From Clostridia bacterium (GTDB taxonomy: Bacteria; Bacillota; Clostridia; Saccharofermentanales; Saccharofermentanaceae): a stretch of 10,573 bases of DNA. The notes under the pieces were generated by a model. It was not told the DNA's origin and ran no database searches. It saw only the letters and a program-made list of their open reading frames with translations. Numbering within the stretch: the stretch's first letter is position 1; the number at the start of each line of letters is the position of its first letter. The position numbers and the translations under genes were made by a program. This document shows positions 1-6,052 of this stretch, piece by piece. Location: assembly GCA_017881645.1 (NCBI GenBank), contig JADGQQ010000055.1, forward strand, positions 1 through 10,573. The letters run 5' to 3'.

Positions 1-10
1 GTTCTCTCCT
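1..10 (-). promoter_or_regulatory. Possible ribosome binding site of a gene beyond the window edge
   Basis: Read on the minus strand, these bases are AGGAGAGAAC, directly after the T-tract of the terminator at 18-52. AGGAG is a good Shine-Dalgarno core, and a start codon would fall just outside the window. This is inference from a short motif; no coding sequence is visible. Confidence 0.25.
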
Positions 11-52
11 AAAAAAGAAAAAGGCTTGATCCGTAATGGATGAAGCCTTTTT
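11..52 (-). terminator. Strong rho-independent terminator after the epimerase gene
   Basis: A 10-bp arm AAAAAGGCTT (18-27) pairs with AAGCCTTTTT (43-52). A single C-C mismatch (minus strand) follows, then a further 4-bp ATCC/GGAT stem and a 5-base loop. On the minus strand the stem runs into TTTTTCTTTTTT, an excellent U-tract. Its position 45 bases after the epimerase stop codon fits termination of that gene. The A-rich left arm gives the plus strand a shorter T-run too, so the hairpin could work in both directions. Confidence 0.85.
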
Positions 53-97
53 CGAATATACTATTTACCAAACAACATTGAAGTGAAAATATCAGGA

Positions 98-1144
98 TCA
101 TTCCTTTACTTCAACAACTTCAACCGGATTTTTTTCCAGCTCTCCGATCCAGAGTACAGTTTCTTTAATCGATGTGTGAAAGTCACGTGTTTTATAATGA
201 AGTTCGTGATCGGCACGCCTGTGGCTGTATCTTGCATCGGGAGACAGTGCGAAGAGCGCCTGTTTTGCAGGGGACGATTTTTGCATCACTTTGGGCCGGG
301 CATCGGCCGCTAAAGATTTCCTGCGGGTCAGCCACTGCAAGCGGGGCTTGCGGATTTTTTTTGCCTTCTTGATTTTCGCATTTCCGGACAAGGTGTTCAG
401 ATCATCAAAAAACACTTTTGCACTGATGAATTGGTTGGACAGAATATAACTCGTTCCTTTTATGCCTCGCTCCGCCGCCGAAATAACACCGGCCGCAACA
501 TCGCGTACATCGGCAATGTCATATCCGCCGCGCTCCGTTGCCTTCATCTCCCCGGCAAAATAATTGCGGATCAGTTGTACAACCGGAGAATTTTTATAGT
601 CGTTCGGACCGATTGTGCCGGACGGATGCACAATAACTGCATTCAATCCGTTCAGTTTCACTTTGCTCAGAATATATTGTGCTGCTTCCGCTTTTGATTT
701 TGCATATTCTCCGGCGACGAGTTCACGGCTGAAGTTCTCGACTTCCTCGATCACCGTGCCTTTGGGTTTTACCGGAATGGCGTGAACGGATCCGACATAG
801 ACAAGTCTTCCTATGTGCTTCTTCACGCACATATCGGTAACACTAACTGTCCCCTGAACATTCACGCGAAAAATCGTTGCGTCCTTCTGTTCCGAAAAAG
901 AGATTACCTCATCTGCATGTATAACGATCGCATCGCGCGGGTTGTCTATTTCAAAAAAATCCTTCATGGATTCTTTCTTTACAACATCACCGTAAATTAT
1001 TTCAACAGGTAACCCGCGGATGGATTCAAGATCATCCTCCGGATGAACAAGAACTCTGACCCGGTCGCCGGCTTCAAGAAGTAAGCGAACAATTGTGTTT
1101 CCTAAATGACCGGTTGCACCGGTTACTAGATACAGTCTGCTCAT
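98..1144 (-). CDS. NAD(P)-dependent epimerase/dehydratase family protein (extended SDR)
   Basis: This is a 348-residue cytosolic oxidoreductase of the extended short-chain dehydrogenase superfamily, closest in style to dihydroflavonol-4-reductase/nucleoside-diphosphate-sugar epimerase-like proteins. The N-terminal Rossmann motif TGATGHLG (residues 8-15) binds NAD(P). The catalytic YxxxK is present as Y147-AKS-K151, with S119 in VGSV as the likely catalytic serine. HPSGTIGPND (173-182) and the segment around YSHRRA (306-311) match conserved positions of the family. The substrate cannot be told. The start at 1144 is chosen because GGAGGGG lies 6 bases upstream and the Rossmann strand begins at once; a longer frame to 1216 has no ribosome binding site. 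Residues 257-290 are very basic (KIKKAKKIRK) where relatives usually have a more hydrophobic stretch. It has its own promoter and terminator, so it is probably monocistronic. Confidence 0.88.
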   Translation of the reverse strand: MSRLYLVTGATGHLGNTIVRLLLEAGDRVRVLVHPEDDLESIRGLPVEIIYGDVVKKESMKDFFEIDNPRDAIVIHADEVISFSEQKDATIFRVNVQGTVSVTDMCVKKHIGRLVYVGSVHAIPVKPKGTVIEEVENFSRELVAGEYAKSKAEAAQYILSKVKLNGLNAVIVHPSGTIGPNDYKNSPVVQLIRNYFAGEMKATERGGYDIADVRDVAAGVISAAERGIKGTSYILSNQFISAKVFFDDLNTLSGNAKIKKAKKIRKPRLQWLTRRKSLAADARPKVMQKSSPAKQALFALSPDARYSHRRADHELHYKTRDFHTSIKETVLWIGELEKNPVEVVEVKE

Positions 1145-1150
1145 GGTAAG

Positions 1151-1157
1151 CCCCTCC
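1151..1157 (-). promoter_or_regulatory. Ribosome binding site that fixes the epimerase start
   Basis: The minus strand reads GGAGGGG followed by 6 bases (CTTACC) and the ATG at 1144. This near-perfect anti-16S match selects the inner start over the in-frame ATG at 1216, which lacks any such site. Confidence 0.75.
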
Positions 1158-1225
1158 ATCTCGACATTCGTTCCGTTGTGCTGAAATTCCGTCTGCATAT
1201 ATTCAAAATGACCCATGTGTATTTG

Positions 1226-1234
1226 ATAATATCA
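1226..1234 (-). promoter_or_regulatory. Probable extended -10 promoter of the epimerase gene
   Basis: The minus strand reads TGATATTAT, an extended -10 element (TG, one base, TATTAT with 5 of 6 consensus matches). No convincing -35 box is found 16-18 bases upstream, which is tolerated by extended -10 promoters. A small inverted repeat TTTAG-GTT-CTAAA (plus-strand reading, 1240-1252) lies in the spacer and could be a regulator site, though it is short. Transcription would start near 1219, leaving a leader of about 75 bases. Confidence 0.45.
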
Positions 1235-1273
1235 TAGATTTTAGGTTCTAAAGTATGAAAACACAAAATAGAA

Positions 1274-1307
1274 CACCGAAAACGCAAAATTGCACTCGTT
1301 TTCGGTG
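1274..1307 (-). terminator. Hairpin, probable terminator downstream of the yjbR-like gene
   Basis: There is a perfect 11-bp inverted repeat: on the minus strand CACCGAAAACG (1307-1297) pairs with CGTTTTCGGTG (1284-1274) across a 12-base loop. It lies 12 bases after the stop codon of the YjbR-like gene. It is followed by TTCTATTTTGTGTTTT, which is U-rich but interrupted. The plus strand has no T-run, so it would act only on minus-strand transcripts. The broken U-tract makes its efficiency uncertain. Confidence 0.6.
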
Positions 1308-1319
1308 GAATTCTGCCAT

Positions 1320-1694
1320 TTATTCTGTCATTTCGATTTCTGTCATGAGTTTTGTCTTTGTTTTGGCGGAAAGATTTTCCCAAACCAGGCGGTGTGCCAT
1401 ATCAATCATGTCCCTGAGAACGCTGTCCGGAACACATCCGTCCAGATACAAAGAATTCCAGTGATGCTTATTCATGTAATACGCAGGAATAATGTCCGGA
1501 TATTGGCTCCGGAGGATTTCGGCAAAGACGGGATCGCATTTCAGAGTGACAATCGGCTTTCCGTATTTGTCGCCTCCAACCATGGCATACATTTTGTCAT
1601 CCAGAAAATAGCGTGTTGCCTGCCAGTCCTGCTGATAATCTTTGCGCGTACAGGGTCTGCTTAGAAAATATGCATCCATCCATGGATAAGGCAT
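1320..1694 (-). CDS. MmcQ/YjbR family protein
   Basis: This 124-residue protein matches the small MmcQ/YjbR family (DUF419), which has a CyaY-like fold and is often labelled DNA-binding, though the cellular role is poorly known. Recognisable features are the N-terminal PYPWMDAYFLS segment, a central MYAMVGGDKYGKPIVTLKCDP strand pair, AYYMNKHHWNSLYLDG (residues 71-86) with the conserved tryptophan, and the terminal helix with AHRLVWENLS. Length is typical for the family. The start at 1694 has CGGAGG 6 bases upstream. It lies 52 bases after the coiled-coil gene with no clear terminator or promoter between, so the two may be cotranscribed. A hairpin at 1274-1307 follows it. The family assignment is fairly secure; no function is claimed. 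Confidence 0.85.
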   Translation of the reverse strand: MPYPWMDAYFLSRPCTRKDYQQDWQATRYFLDDKMYAMVGGDKYGKPIVTLKCDPVFAEILRSQYPDIIPAYYMNKHHWNSLYLDGCVPDSVLRDMIDMAHRLVWENLSAKTKTKLMTEIEMTE

Positions 1695-1746
1695 ATGCTA
1701 CCTCCGTTTGATGCAGCTTACGGCATGTACATCCGGACACGCTAAC

Positions 1747-2739
1747 TCAAAATCCCCGCAGAGCGCACGAAGTGTCTTCACCGTCTTCCGACTGACAGCT
1801 CCGGCACGTTATGATAAGCGCGTCTTTCTCCTGTTCAAGCAAATTCAGCTGAGCCTGAATTTCGTTTTCATTCTTTGTAAGCACTTCAATCAGCTCCGTT
1901 ATCTGGTGTATGAGTGCCCGGATCTGCGCCTGATTGCTGCGAAGAAGAGATGTGATATCCCGTCCCGCAAGAATGTTGTCGAACCAGAACGCCACCATTC
2001 TTTCCGTTGAGGATATGGTTGTCAGCACGACGCTCTTCTCCAGCTGAACGTCCGCTAATTCACGTTCGAGATCTTTCAGCTGCGATGAAAGCCGATTGAA
2101 TGTCGCCTGTGCGGTGTCCATTTTGTTGAATTTTGTGGTCCGGCCAACAAGGCCCGAGCCACCCCACATGTCGGATGTTACCCATCCTTCTGCCCTTTCA
2201 AGCTCTTTAAGGGAAGCACTCGCAGTGCTGAGAACTCTGCCGGCTACAATTAATGCTTCTTCATTCTCTACAAGCTGTGAAGCGGCCTTCGTCGTTTCCA
2301 TCTTAATCTTGATATAGGCCTCGTAAAGATCGTGATTCTCATGGCTTCCGATATCCACTTCCCTGCGTTCCAGTTCAAGCTCAAATGCCGACTTATTCTG
2401 CATGAGGCATTTGATGCGAACGTCAAGCTCCTGCTTCTGTACTTCCAGATCGTTCAGGTGAACGCGCTCTTTATCATATTCCTGTTTGGCTGCAAGCATT
2501 TCCTGCGTTTCTTTATCCATCCTGCCGTTATATTTACTCGCAAATTTACGGAATGCCGCCGACAAGCCTTCTTCATCGTGTTTCAGGACGGCTCCGGCTT
2601 TCGTATCGTATTTCGCTTTGAGCAGCACAAGTTGTGTCTTTGACTCCACGAGCCGTTCAAGGAGACGCTCTTTTCTCTGTTCCAGCACCGGTAGTCCGCC
2701 TAGAAATTCATTGATACCCTGTAACGTCTCATTTTTCAT
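1747..2739 (-). CDS. Hypothetical coiled-coil protein with GG motif and cysteine-containing tail
   Basis: This is a 330-residue soluble protein with no signal peptide or membrane segment. Residues 17-125 and 141-182 are heptad-rich, charged helices (for example LEQRKERLLERLVESK), and 208-310 form a second long helical stretch. Between them lies DMWGGSGLVGRTTKFNKMD (190-208), a glycine-rich turn followed by a basic/polar stretch. I recall similar motifs in unnamed Bacillota coiled-coil proteins, but I cannot assign a name. The C-terminus has CRSC (312-315) and C325, possibly a partial metal site. The start at 2739 is chosen because GGAAGG sits 6 bases upstream inside the preceding gene; the frame is open further, to 2805, but only deep inside that gene. 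The 11-base overlap with the NERD-like gene implies translational coupling and perhaps a shared complex. Confidence 0.75.
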   Translation of the reverse strand: MKNETLQGINEFLGGLPVLEQRKERLLERLVESKTQLVLLKAKYDTKAGAVLKHDEEGLSAAFRKFASKYNGRMDKETQEMLAAKQEYDKERVHLNDLEVQKQELDVRIKCLMQNKSAFELELERREVDIGSHENHDLYEAYIKIKMETTKAASQLVENEEALIVAGRVLSTASASLKELERAEGWVTSDMWGGSGLVGRTTKFNKMDTAQATFNRLSSQLKDLERELADVQLEKSVVLTTISSTERMVAFWFDNILAGRDITSLLRSNQAQIRALIHQITELIEVLTKNENEIQAQLNLLEQEKDALIITCRSCQSEDGEDTSCALRGF

Positions 2740-3487
2740 AATTTGCCTTCCCGGCTGCAGATTCTTCATATGCGAGTAAAATATCGGATATTGCATAGAG
2801 TTCACGGTTTGTCAGCCATGACGCGCCTTTGTCAAACTGATATAGTTGCTTGATGCGGTCAATCAGCTCATCCGGCCGGATGGTTTGTGCCCGATGTATC
2901 TCCGGATACGCCTGACTGAAGGATGATGGAAAGCTATCCACGGGATCCGCGAAACTCATTGGGTCTCCGGTATCCGATAGGATGGTAATCGGCCAGATCA
3001 TCTGCAGATCCTTCTTGCTGAGGTGTCTTCCCGCTTTTGCCAGTTCAGTGAGAATGTAGGCCGAGTGTTCGCTCGACGAGTAGTGACGGGGGACTCCGGG
3101 AGCGGCCGTGGCACGGGAGGTCTCCGACGACATCGCATCCTCCTGCGCCGGACAGGAGATGGCAAGGAGAAACCGGTTGGACAGAACGACGAAGTCCATT
3201 GTGGTCGATCCGGCCTTACTGAAAATATGAACATCATACAGAATCAGGACCGGCAGATCGCTCTTTTCAAGCTGCACATGAACTTTCTGGTGCATCATAA
3301 TCTTGGCGGCGAGGGACTCCATCGCGTCTCGAAAGAGCGGTTTGGCTTCCTCCGGCGCATGATCCAGTCTGCGGGCCAGTTCGAGCATGTCTTCCGTCTT
3401 GTCGACATACGGCTTCGTAAAAATCGGCCGGTCAATCTCGTCGGATTTGCCGGACATGTTCGTGAACATGCTGCGAAAAAAATCCAT
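2729..3487 (-). CDS. Degenerate NERD (nuclease-related) domain-like protein
   Basis: This 252-residue cytosolic protein resembles the NERD-domain proteins of Bacillota in overall order. It has an N-terminal helical region with FTKPYVDKTEDMLELARRL (residues 23-41), and then the core LEKSDLPVLILYDVHIF (73-89). MDFVVLSNRFLLAI (97-110) aligns with the family's 'QIDxxVxxxxxxFxIExK' strand. Next comes a HYSSSEHSAYI segment (135-145), where relatives have YSPxxQNxxH. At the end is IRPDELIDRIKQL (203-215) plus a helix. D98 is kept, but the E-x-K of the nuclease site is replaced by residues 110-113 (ISCP), so it is probably not an active nuclease. The start at 3487 has AGGAAGG 7 bases upstream; an upstream in-frame ATG at 3562 lacks a good site. 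The NERD assignment rests on pattern memory, not a search. It is coupled to the downstream coiled-coil gene. Confidence 0.6.
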   Translation of the reverse strand: MDFFRSMFTNMSGKSDEIDRPIFTKPYVDKTEDMLELARRLDHAPEEAKPLFRDAMESLAAKIMMHQKVHVQLEKSDLPVLILYDVHIFSKAGSTTMDFVVLSNRFLLAISCPAQEDAMSSETSRATAAPGVPRHYSSSEHSAYILTELAKAGRHLSKKDLQMIWPITILSDTGDPMSFADPVDSFPSSFSQAYPEIHRAQTIRPDELIDRIKQLYQFDKGASWLTNRELYAISDILLAYEESAAGKANYEK

Positions 3488-3494
3488 CCGTTTG

Positions 3495-3501
3495 CCTTCC
3501 T
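3495..3501 (-). promoter_or_regulatory. Ribosome binding site of the NERD-like gene
   Basis: The minus strand reads AGGAAGG with 7 bases to the ATG at 3487. This supports the 252-residue form over a 277-residue form starting at 3562. Confidence 0.6.
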
Positions 3502-3550
3502 GCCTTCGGCTGAAACCCACATGTATGGTATCGGTACAGAGTGTACCCTT

Positions 3551-3556
3551 ATTGTA
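3551..3556 (-). promoter_or_regulatory. Possible -10 element upstream of the NERD-like gene
   Basis: The minus strand reads TACAAT (5 of 6 matches to TATAAT) in the 130-base gap between the permease and the NERD-like gene. The best -35 at 17 bases (TTCCAC) is poor. Transcription would start near 3544, about 57 bases before the start codon. The same gap holds only a weak imperfect hairpin after the permease (3598-3615, CTGC/GCAG plus two inner G-C pairs, no proper U-tract). Some read-through from the exporter operon is therefore possible. Confidence 0.35.
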
Positions 3557-3617
3557 TCGCATACGAATGAACAGTGGAAGTAAGAAAACCCTTATGTCTG
3601 CCGGTCATCCTGCAGCT

Positions 3618-5204
3618 CTAATAGAGAGATTCAAAAATCCTTTTCCCTTTTGTCTTCAGAAAAAGAAACGAACCGGCCGTCAGCAGACCGAAAATGATTA
3701 TACTGACCGCACATAAGCCTAAAAAGCCGAAACTCTGCCGCAGAACGGTATAAAACACGACAAAAGGAATGACCGCGGATCCCGTGCAGACAAGCAGCGA
3801 CATCATTACGCTCATACTTTGTTTGACTACCGCTGTCTCGCTGGTCCAGTCAAATCTCGGAAACAGAAGATTCATAATCAGACCCATAAATGCCGTATAT
3901 AGGCTCAGAATAACCGGAACCGCCGTCATCCCGATGATGGCGGGCAGACTCATCCGCATGCGTATGCCGATCAGGATTGTCGCCAACACACTCACCGGAA
4001 CGATTAAAAGAATATTCAGCATGTATTTCGCCCAGAAAATATCCGCCGTCCGGATCGGATGGGCTTTGAGAATCCAAAGCTGCTTCCCTTCGAGAGAAAT
4101 TGAAGAAGCCGTCGTTGCAGTCATGACGGCAAAGAAGCATAGTATGCCGGTAAGCAGCGCGTAGATCAGATCATTCGTGAGCACGGCCAATACCTCCGGC
4201 GGAAAATTGCGCAGAATCGCATCGGGTCCCATGACAAGGAAAACGACGGTTCCGACCAGAAGCAGCATCGGACCGAAGGCCGTATTAAAAACATAGATGG
4301 AACAGGCCAGATATCTTTTCACTTCTTTATCCAGAAGAGCCGCTCTCGGTGATCTGGAGGCAAACAGAAGACTCTTTTTGCCGGATTTGTATGTGTCTCG
4401 CTGTTTCCCGAAATTTACGGAAAACAAGAGCACGCCCGCGGCGAAGGGCAGAACCAGGATTGAAAGGGAACAAATCACAGGCACAAGGCTTCCGTCCAAA
4501 ACAAAATGCGTCAGCCAGGACAAAGGTGCGAATTTCTCGATAATACCGAGCGCATCGCTTTTTCCAAGTCCCTCTATTGAAGCCAGGATACTCGAGGACC
4601 GGAAGTTCATAAACATGTAGCCCATCAGAAGCACCATGAGCATGGCGGTGGTAACAATCCCGGTCATTTTGAATTTTCTCTGCAGAACAGCGACGACGGC
4701 TCCGAGCAGATAGGACAGAGCAATCGGAATCATCGGCAGAAGCAGTGTCAGAATCAGTCCGCGCAGCAGAAGGCCTGGATCTGCATTCGCGATCACATAA
4801 TATGCAACTACGGTAGAACCGAATATTGCGATCATAAGCGGCGCATCAAAAACATACTGGGAAACAATCTTGCTGCAGACGATCGTAACGCGCCGGAGCG
4901 GCATGGACAGAAGAAGCTCCGCATCCCTCGACACCGGTGCGTTCGCGGACCGCATAAGCCCGAAAAGAATCCCGAGCGTAAGTGCATTTGTGACGCCCAT
5001 ATAAATGGAGAGTTCAGGAACGCCTGCGTCATTGAGCGCGCTTGTTTGTCCGACTGCGCTCGTCACGAAGGAAAATCCGATCATCAGAAATACGAGCCCC
5101 ATGATGGCCGCCGCCGTTATGGTTTTGCCGCTTTTCCGGCCTTTCAGCGATCCGATAAACACAAGACAGTTGTTTTTAACTAAAATGAAAAAATTACTCA
5201 TCAT
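3618..5204 (-). CDS. ABC exporter permease, about 12 membrane segments
   Basis: This is a 528-residue integral membrane protein that pairs with the ATPase encoded just upstream. About 12 hydrophobic segments are visible, near residues 30-50, 65-85, 118-138, 146-174, 183-200, 241-264, 302-325, 343-365, 395-414, 420-448, 466-487 and 494-516. Two cytoplasmic segments look alike: DAELLLSMPLRRVTIVCSK (94-112), and EGKQLWILKAHPIRTADIF (372-390) followed by WAK. Each half therefore seems to carry its own ATPase-coupling helix, suggesting a fused pair of six-segment units. It fits the ABC-2-type 'putative ABC exporter' permeases of Bacillota; the exported substrate is unknown. The start at 5204 (MMSNFF) has GGAG 7 bases upstream; the adjacent ATG at 5201 is also possible. 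It overlaps the ATPase gene by 11 bases. Confidence 0.82.
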   Translation of the reverse strand: MMSNFFILVKNNCLVFIGSLKGRKSGKTITAAAIMGLVFLMIGFSFVTSAVGQTSALNDAGVPELSIYMGVTNALTLGILFGLMRSANAPVSRDAELLLSMPLRRVTIVCSKIVSQYVFDAPLMIAIFGSTVVAYYVIANADPGLLLRGLILTLLLPMIPIALSYLLGAVVAVLQRKFKMTGIVTTAMLMVLLMGYMFMNFRSSSILASIEGLGKSDALGIIEKFAPLSWLTHFVLDGSLVPVICSLSILVLPFAAGVLLFSVNFGKQRDTYKSGKKSLLFASRSPRAALLDKEVKRYLACSIYVFNTAFGPMLLLVGTVVFLVMGPDAILRNFPPEVLAVLTNDLIYALLTGILCFFAVMTATTASSISLEGKQLWILKAHPIRTADIFWAKYMLNILLIVPVSVLATILIGIRMRMSLPAIIGMTAVPVILSLYTAFMGLIMNLLFPRFDWTSETAVVKQSMSVMMSLLVCTGSAVIPFVVFYTVLRQSFGFLGLCAVSIIIFGLLTAGSFLFLKTKGKRIFESLY

Positions 5205-5907
5205 CTGTAAGCTCCAAAAATACTTCTTCCAGCGATTGCTTACCTCGAACCTCATCCGTAGATCCGCAGGCGATCAGTTCACCGTTCTTTATAATGGCGA
5301 TTTTGGTGCAGATTTTTTCGGCTACTTCCAAGACATGCGTTGAAAAGAAAATGGATTTCCCCTGCTCACAGAATTCCTTCATGATGGTTTTCAATGCGAA
5401 AGCCGCTTTCGGATCCAGCCCGACAAACGGCTCATCGAGAATGAGGATCTGCGGGTCATGAACAAAAGCGGAAATGATAGCCAGCTTCTGTTTCATTCCG
5501 TGGGAATAGGACGATATCGGACTGTTGAGATCCGTCGAAAGCTCGAGCCGCTCAGCATATTTTCCGATACGTTCGGTACGGTCTGCTTTCGAGACACGAA
5601 AAATATCCGCGATAAAATTCAAATACTGAATGCCCGAAAGCGCTTCGTACAAATCCGGATTGTCCGGAAGATATGCGATGAGTTTCTTGCATGCGATCGG
5701 GTCCTGACGGATGGAATGTCCGTCGATAAGGATCTCTCCTGCTTCAAAAGGAAGAAGTCCGACGGCAGCCTTGATGGTTGTCGTCTTTCCGGCGCCGTTT
5801 TGTCCGATGAAGCCGAAAAGGTCGCCCTTTTCAACGGTAAGGGATAGATTCCGGACGGCCACCTTGCCGCCCGTATATGTTTTCGTGATGTTTTCGATAA
5901 CAATCAT
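5194..5907 (-). CDS. ABC exporter ATP-binding protein, EcsA-like
   Basis: This 237-residue nucleotide-binding subunit energises the adjacent permease at the inner face of the membrane. Walker A is GQNGAGKT (35-42), the signature is YSHGMKQ (134-140, in place of LSGGQ), Walker B is ILILDEP (154-160) with the D-loop FVGLDP after it, and the H-loop is H191. The signature SHGMKQK and DEPFVGLDP closely recall Bacillus EcsA. At the Q-loop position the segment reads YLPDNPDLYE, with aspartate where relatives of this type often have glutamate. The start at 5907 is chosen because AAGGAG lies 7 bases upstream and the ABC fold starts directly; an in-frame ATG at 5931 has no such site. It is the first gene of a two-gene operon behind a promoter overlapped by a palindrome at 5942-5963. 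EcsA systems affect secretion and membrane proteolysis, but that role is not proven here. Confidence 0.9.
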   Translation of the reverse strand: MIVIENITKTYTGGKVAVRNLSLTVEKGDLFGFIGQNGAGKTTTIKAAVGLLPFEAGEILIDGHSIRQDPIACKKLIAYLPDNPDLYEALSGIQYLNFIADIFRVSKADRTERIGKYAERLELSTDLNSPISSYSHGMKQKLAIISAFVHDPQILILDEPFVGLDPKAAFALKTIMKEFCEQGKSIFFSTHVLEVAEKICTKIAIIKNGELIACGSTDEVRGKQSLEEVFLELTDDE

Positions 5908-5941
5908 ATGCCAACTCCTTGCCGCAGCCAAAAACTGTCCC

Positions 5942-5963
5942 GATATACTACATGTAGCATATC
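5942..5963. promoter_or_regulatory. 22-bp near-perfect palindrome, likely repressor operator
   Basis: The plus-strand half-sites are GATATACTACA and TGTAGCATATC. Each is the reverse complement of the other except for one base pair, with no spacer between them. The palindrome covers the -10 box and the predicted start site of the exporter operon, the classic place for a homodimeric repressor. The core TACATGTA recalls TACA-NN-TGTA sites of BlaI/CopY repressors but lacks the two-base centre. No regulator gene lies next to it. Confidence 0.65.
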
Positions 5964-5983
5964 AAACGTTGCGCAGAAGTCAA
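5956..5983 (-). promoter_or_regulatory. Promoter of the ABC exporter operon
   Basis: On the minus strand there is a -35 box TTGACT (5978-5983, 5 of 6 matches), a 16-bp spacer, and a -10 box TATGCT (5956-5961). The -10 is preceded by TG one base away, which makes it an extended -10. Transcription would begin near 5949, giving a leader of about 42 bases before the ATPase start. It is the best sigma-A-like promoter in the window. Confidence 0.65.
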
Positions 5984-6036
5984 TTTCATATGAAGCTGAA
6001 TTCATGATTTACCTGTATTACGGGAAAAATGTCAGC

Positions 6037-6052
6037 CGGATCAGCAGATCCG
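6037..6052 (-). terminator. Weak hairpin at the end of hypE
   Basis: On the minus strand CGGATC and GATCCG form a 6-bp stem around a 4-base loop, overlapping the hypE stop codon. Seven bases later comes a run of five T. The distance and short stem make this a poor rho-independent terminator, but it is the only candidate between hypE and the exporter operon. Confidence 0.25.

Noticed and set aside
1145..1216. N-terminal extension of the epimerase by 24 residues
   Set aside because: There is no ribosome binding site before the ATG at 1216, and the extension would begin almost at the predicted transcription start.
3023..3583. Long plus-strand frame (186 codons) opposite the NERD-like gene
   Set aside because: It is antisense to a gene with a ribosome binding site and family resemblance. 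The translation shows no recognisable domain, and its composition looks like a reverse-strand shadow.
3598..3615. Terminator after the permease gene
   Set aside because: The stem is short and mismatched (4+2 pairs), and no T-run follows on the minus strand.
5942..5963. Operator of a BlaI/MecI or CopY-type repressor
   Set aside because: Those sites have TACA and TGTA separated by two bases. Here they are directly adjacent, and the flanks differ.
5904..6005. A 33-residue minus-strand frame between hypE and the ABC ATPase whose stop codon overlaps the ATPase start (ATGA)
   Set aside because: It lacks a good ribosome binding site, the predicted exporter promoter and palindrome lie inside it, and the ATPase has its own strong site. 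The overlap is probably chance.
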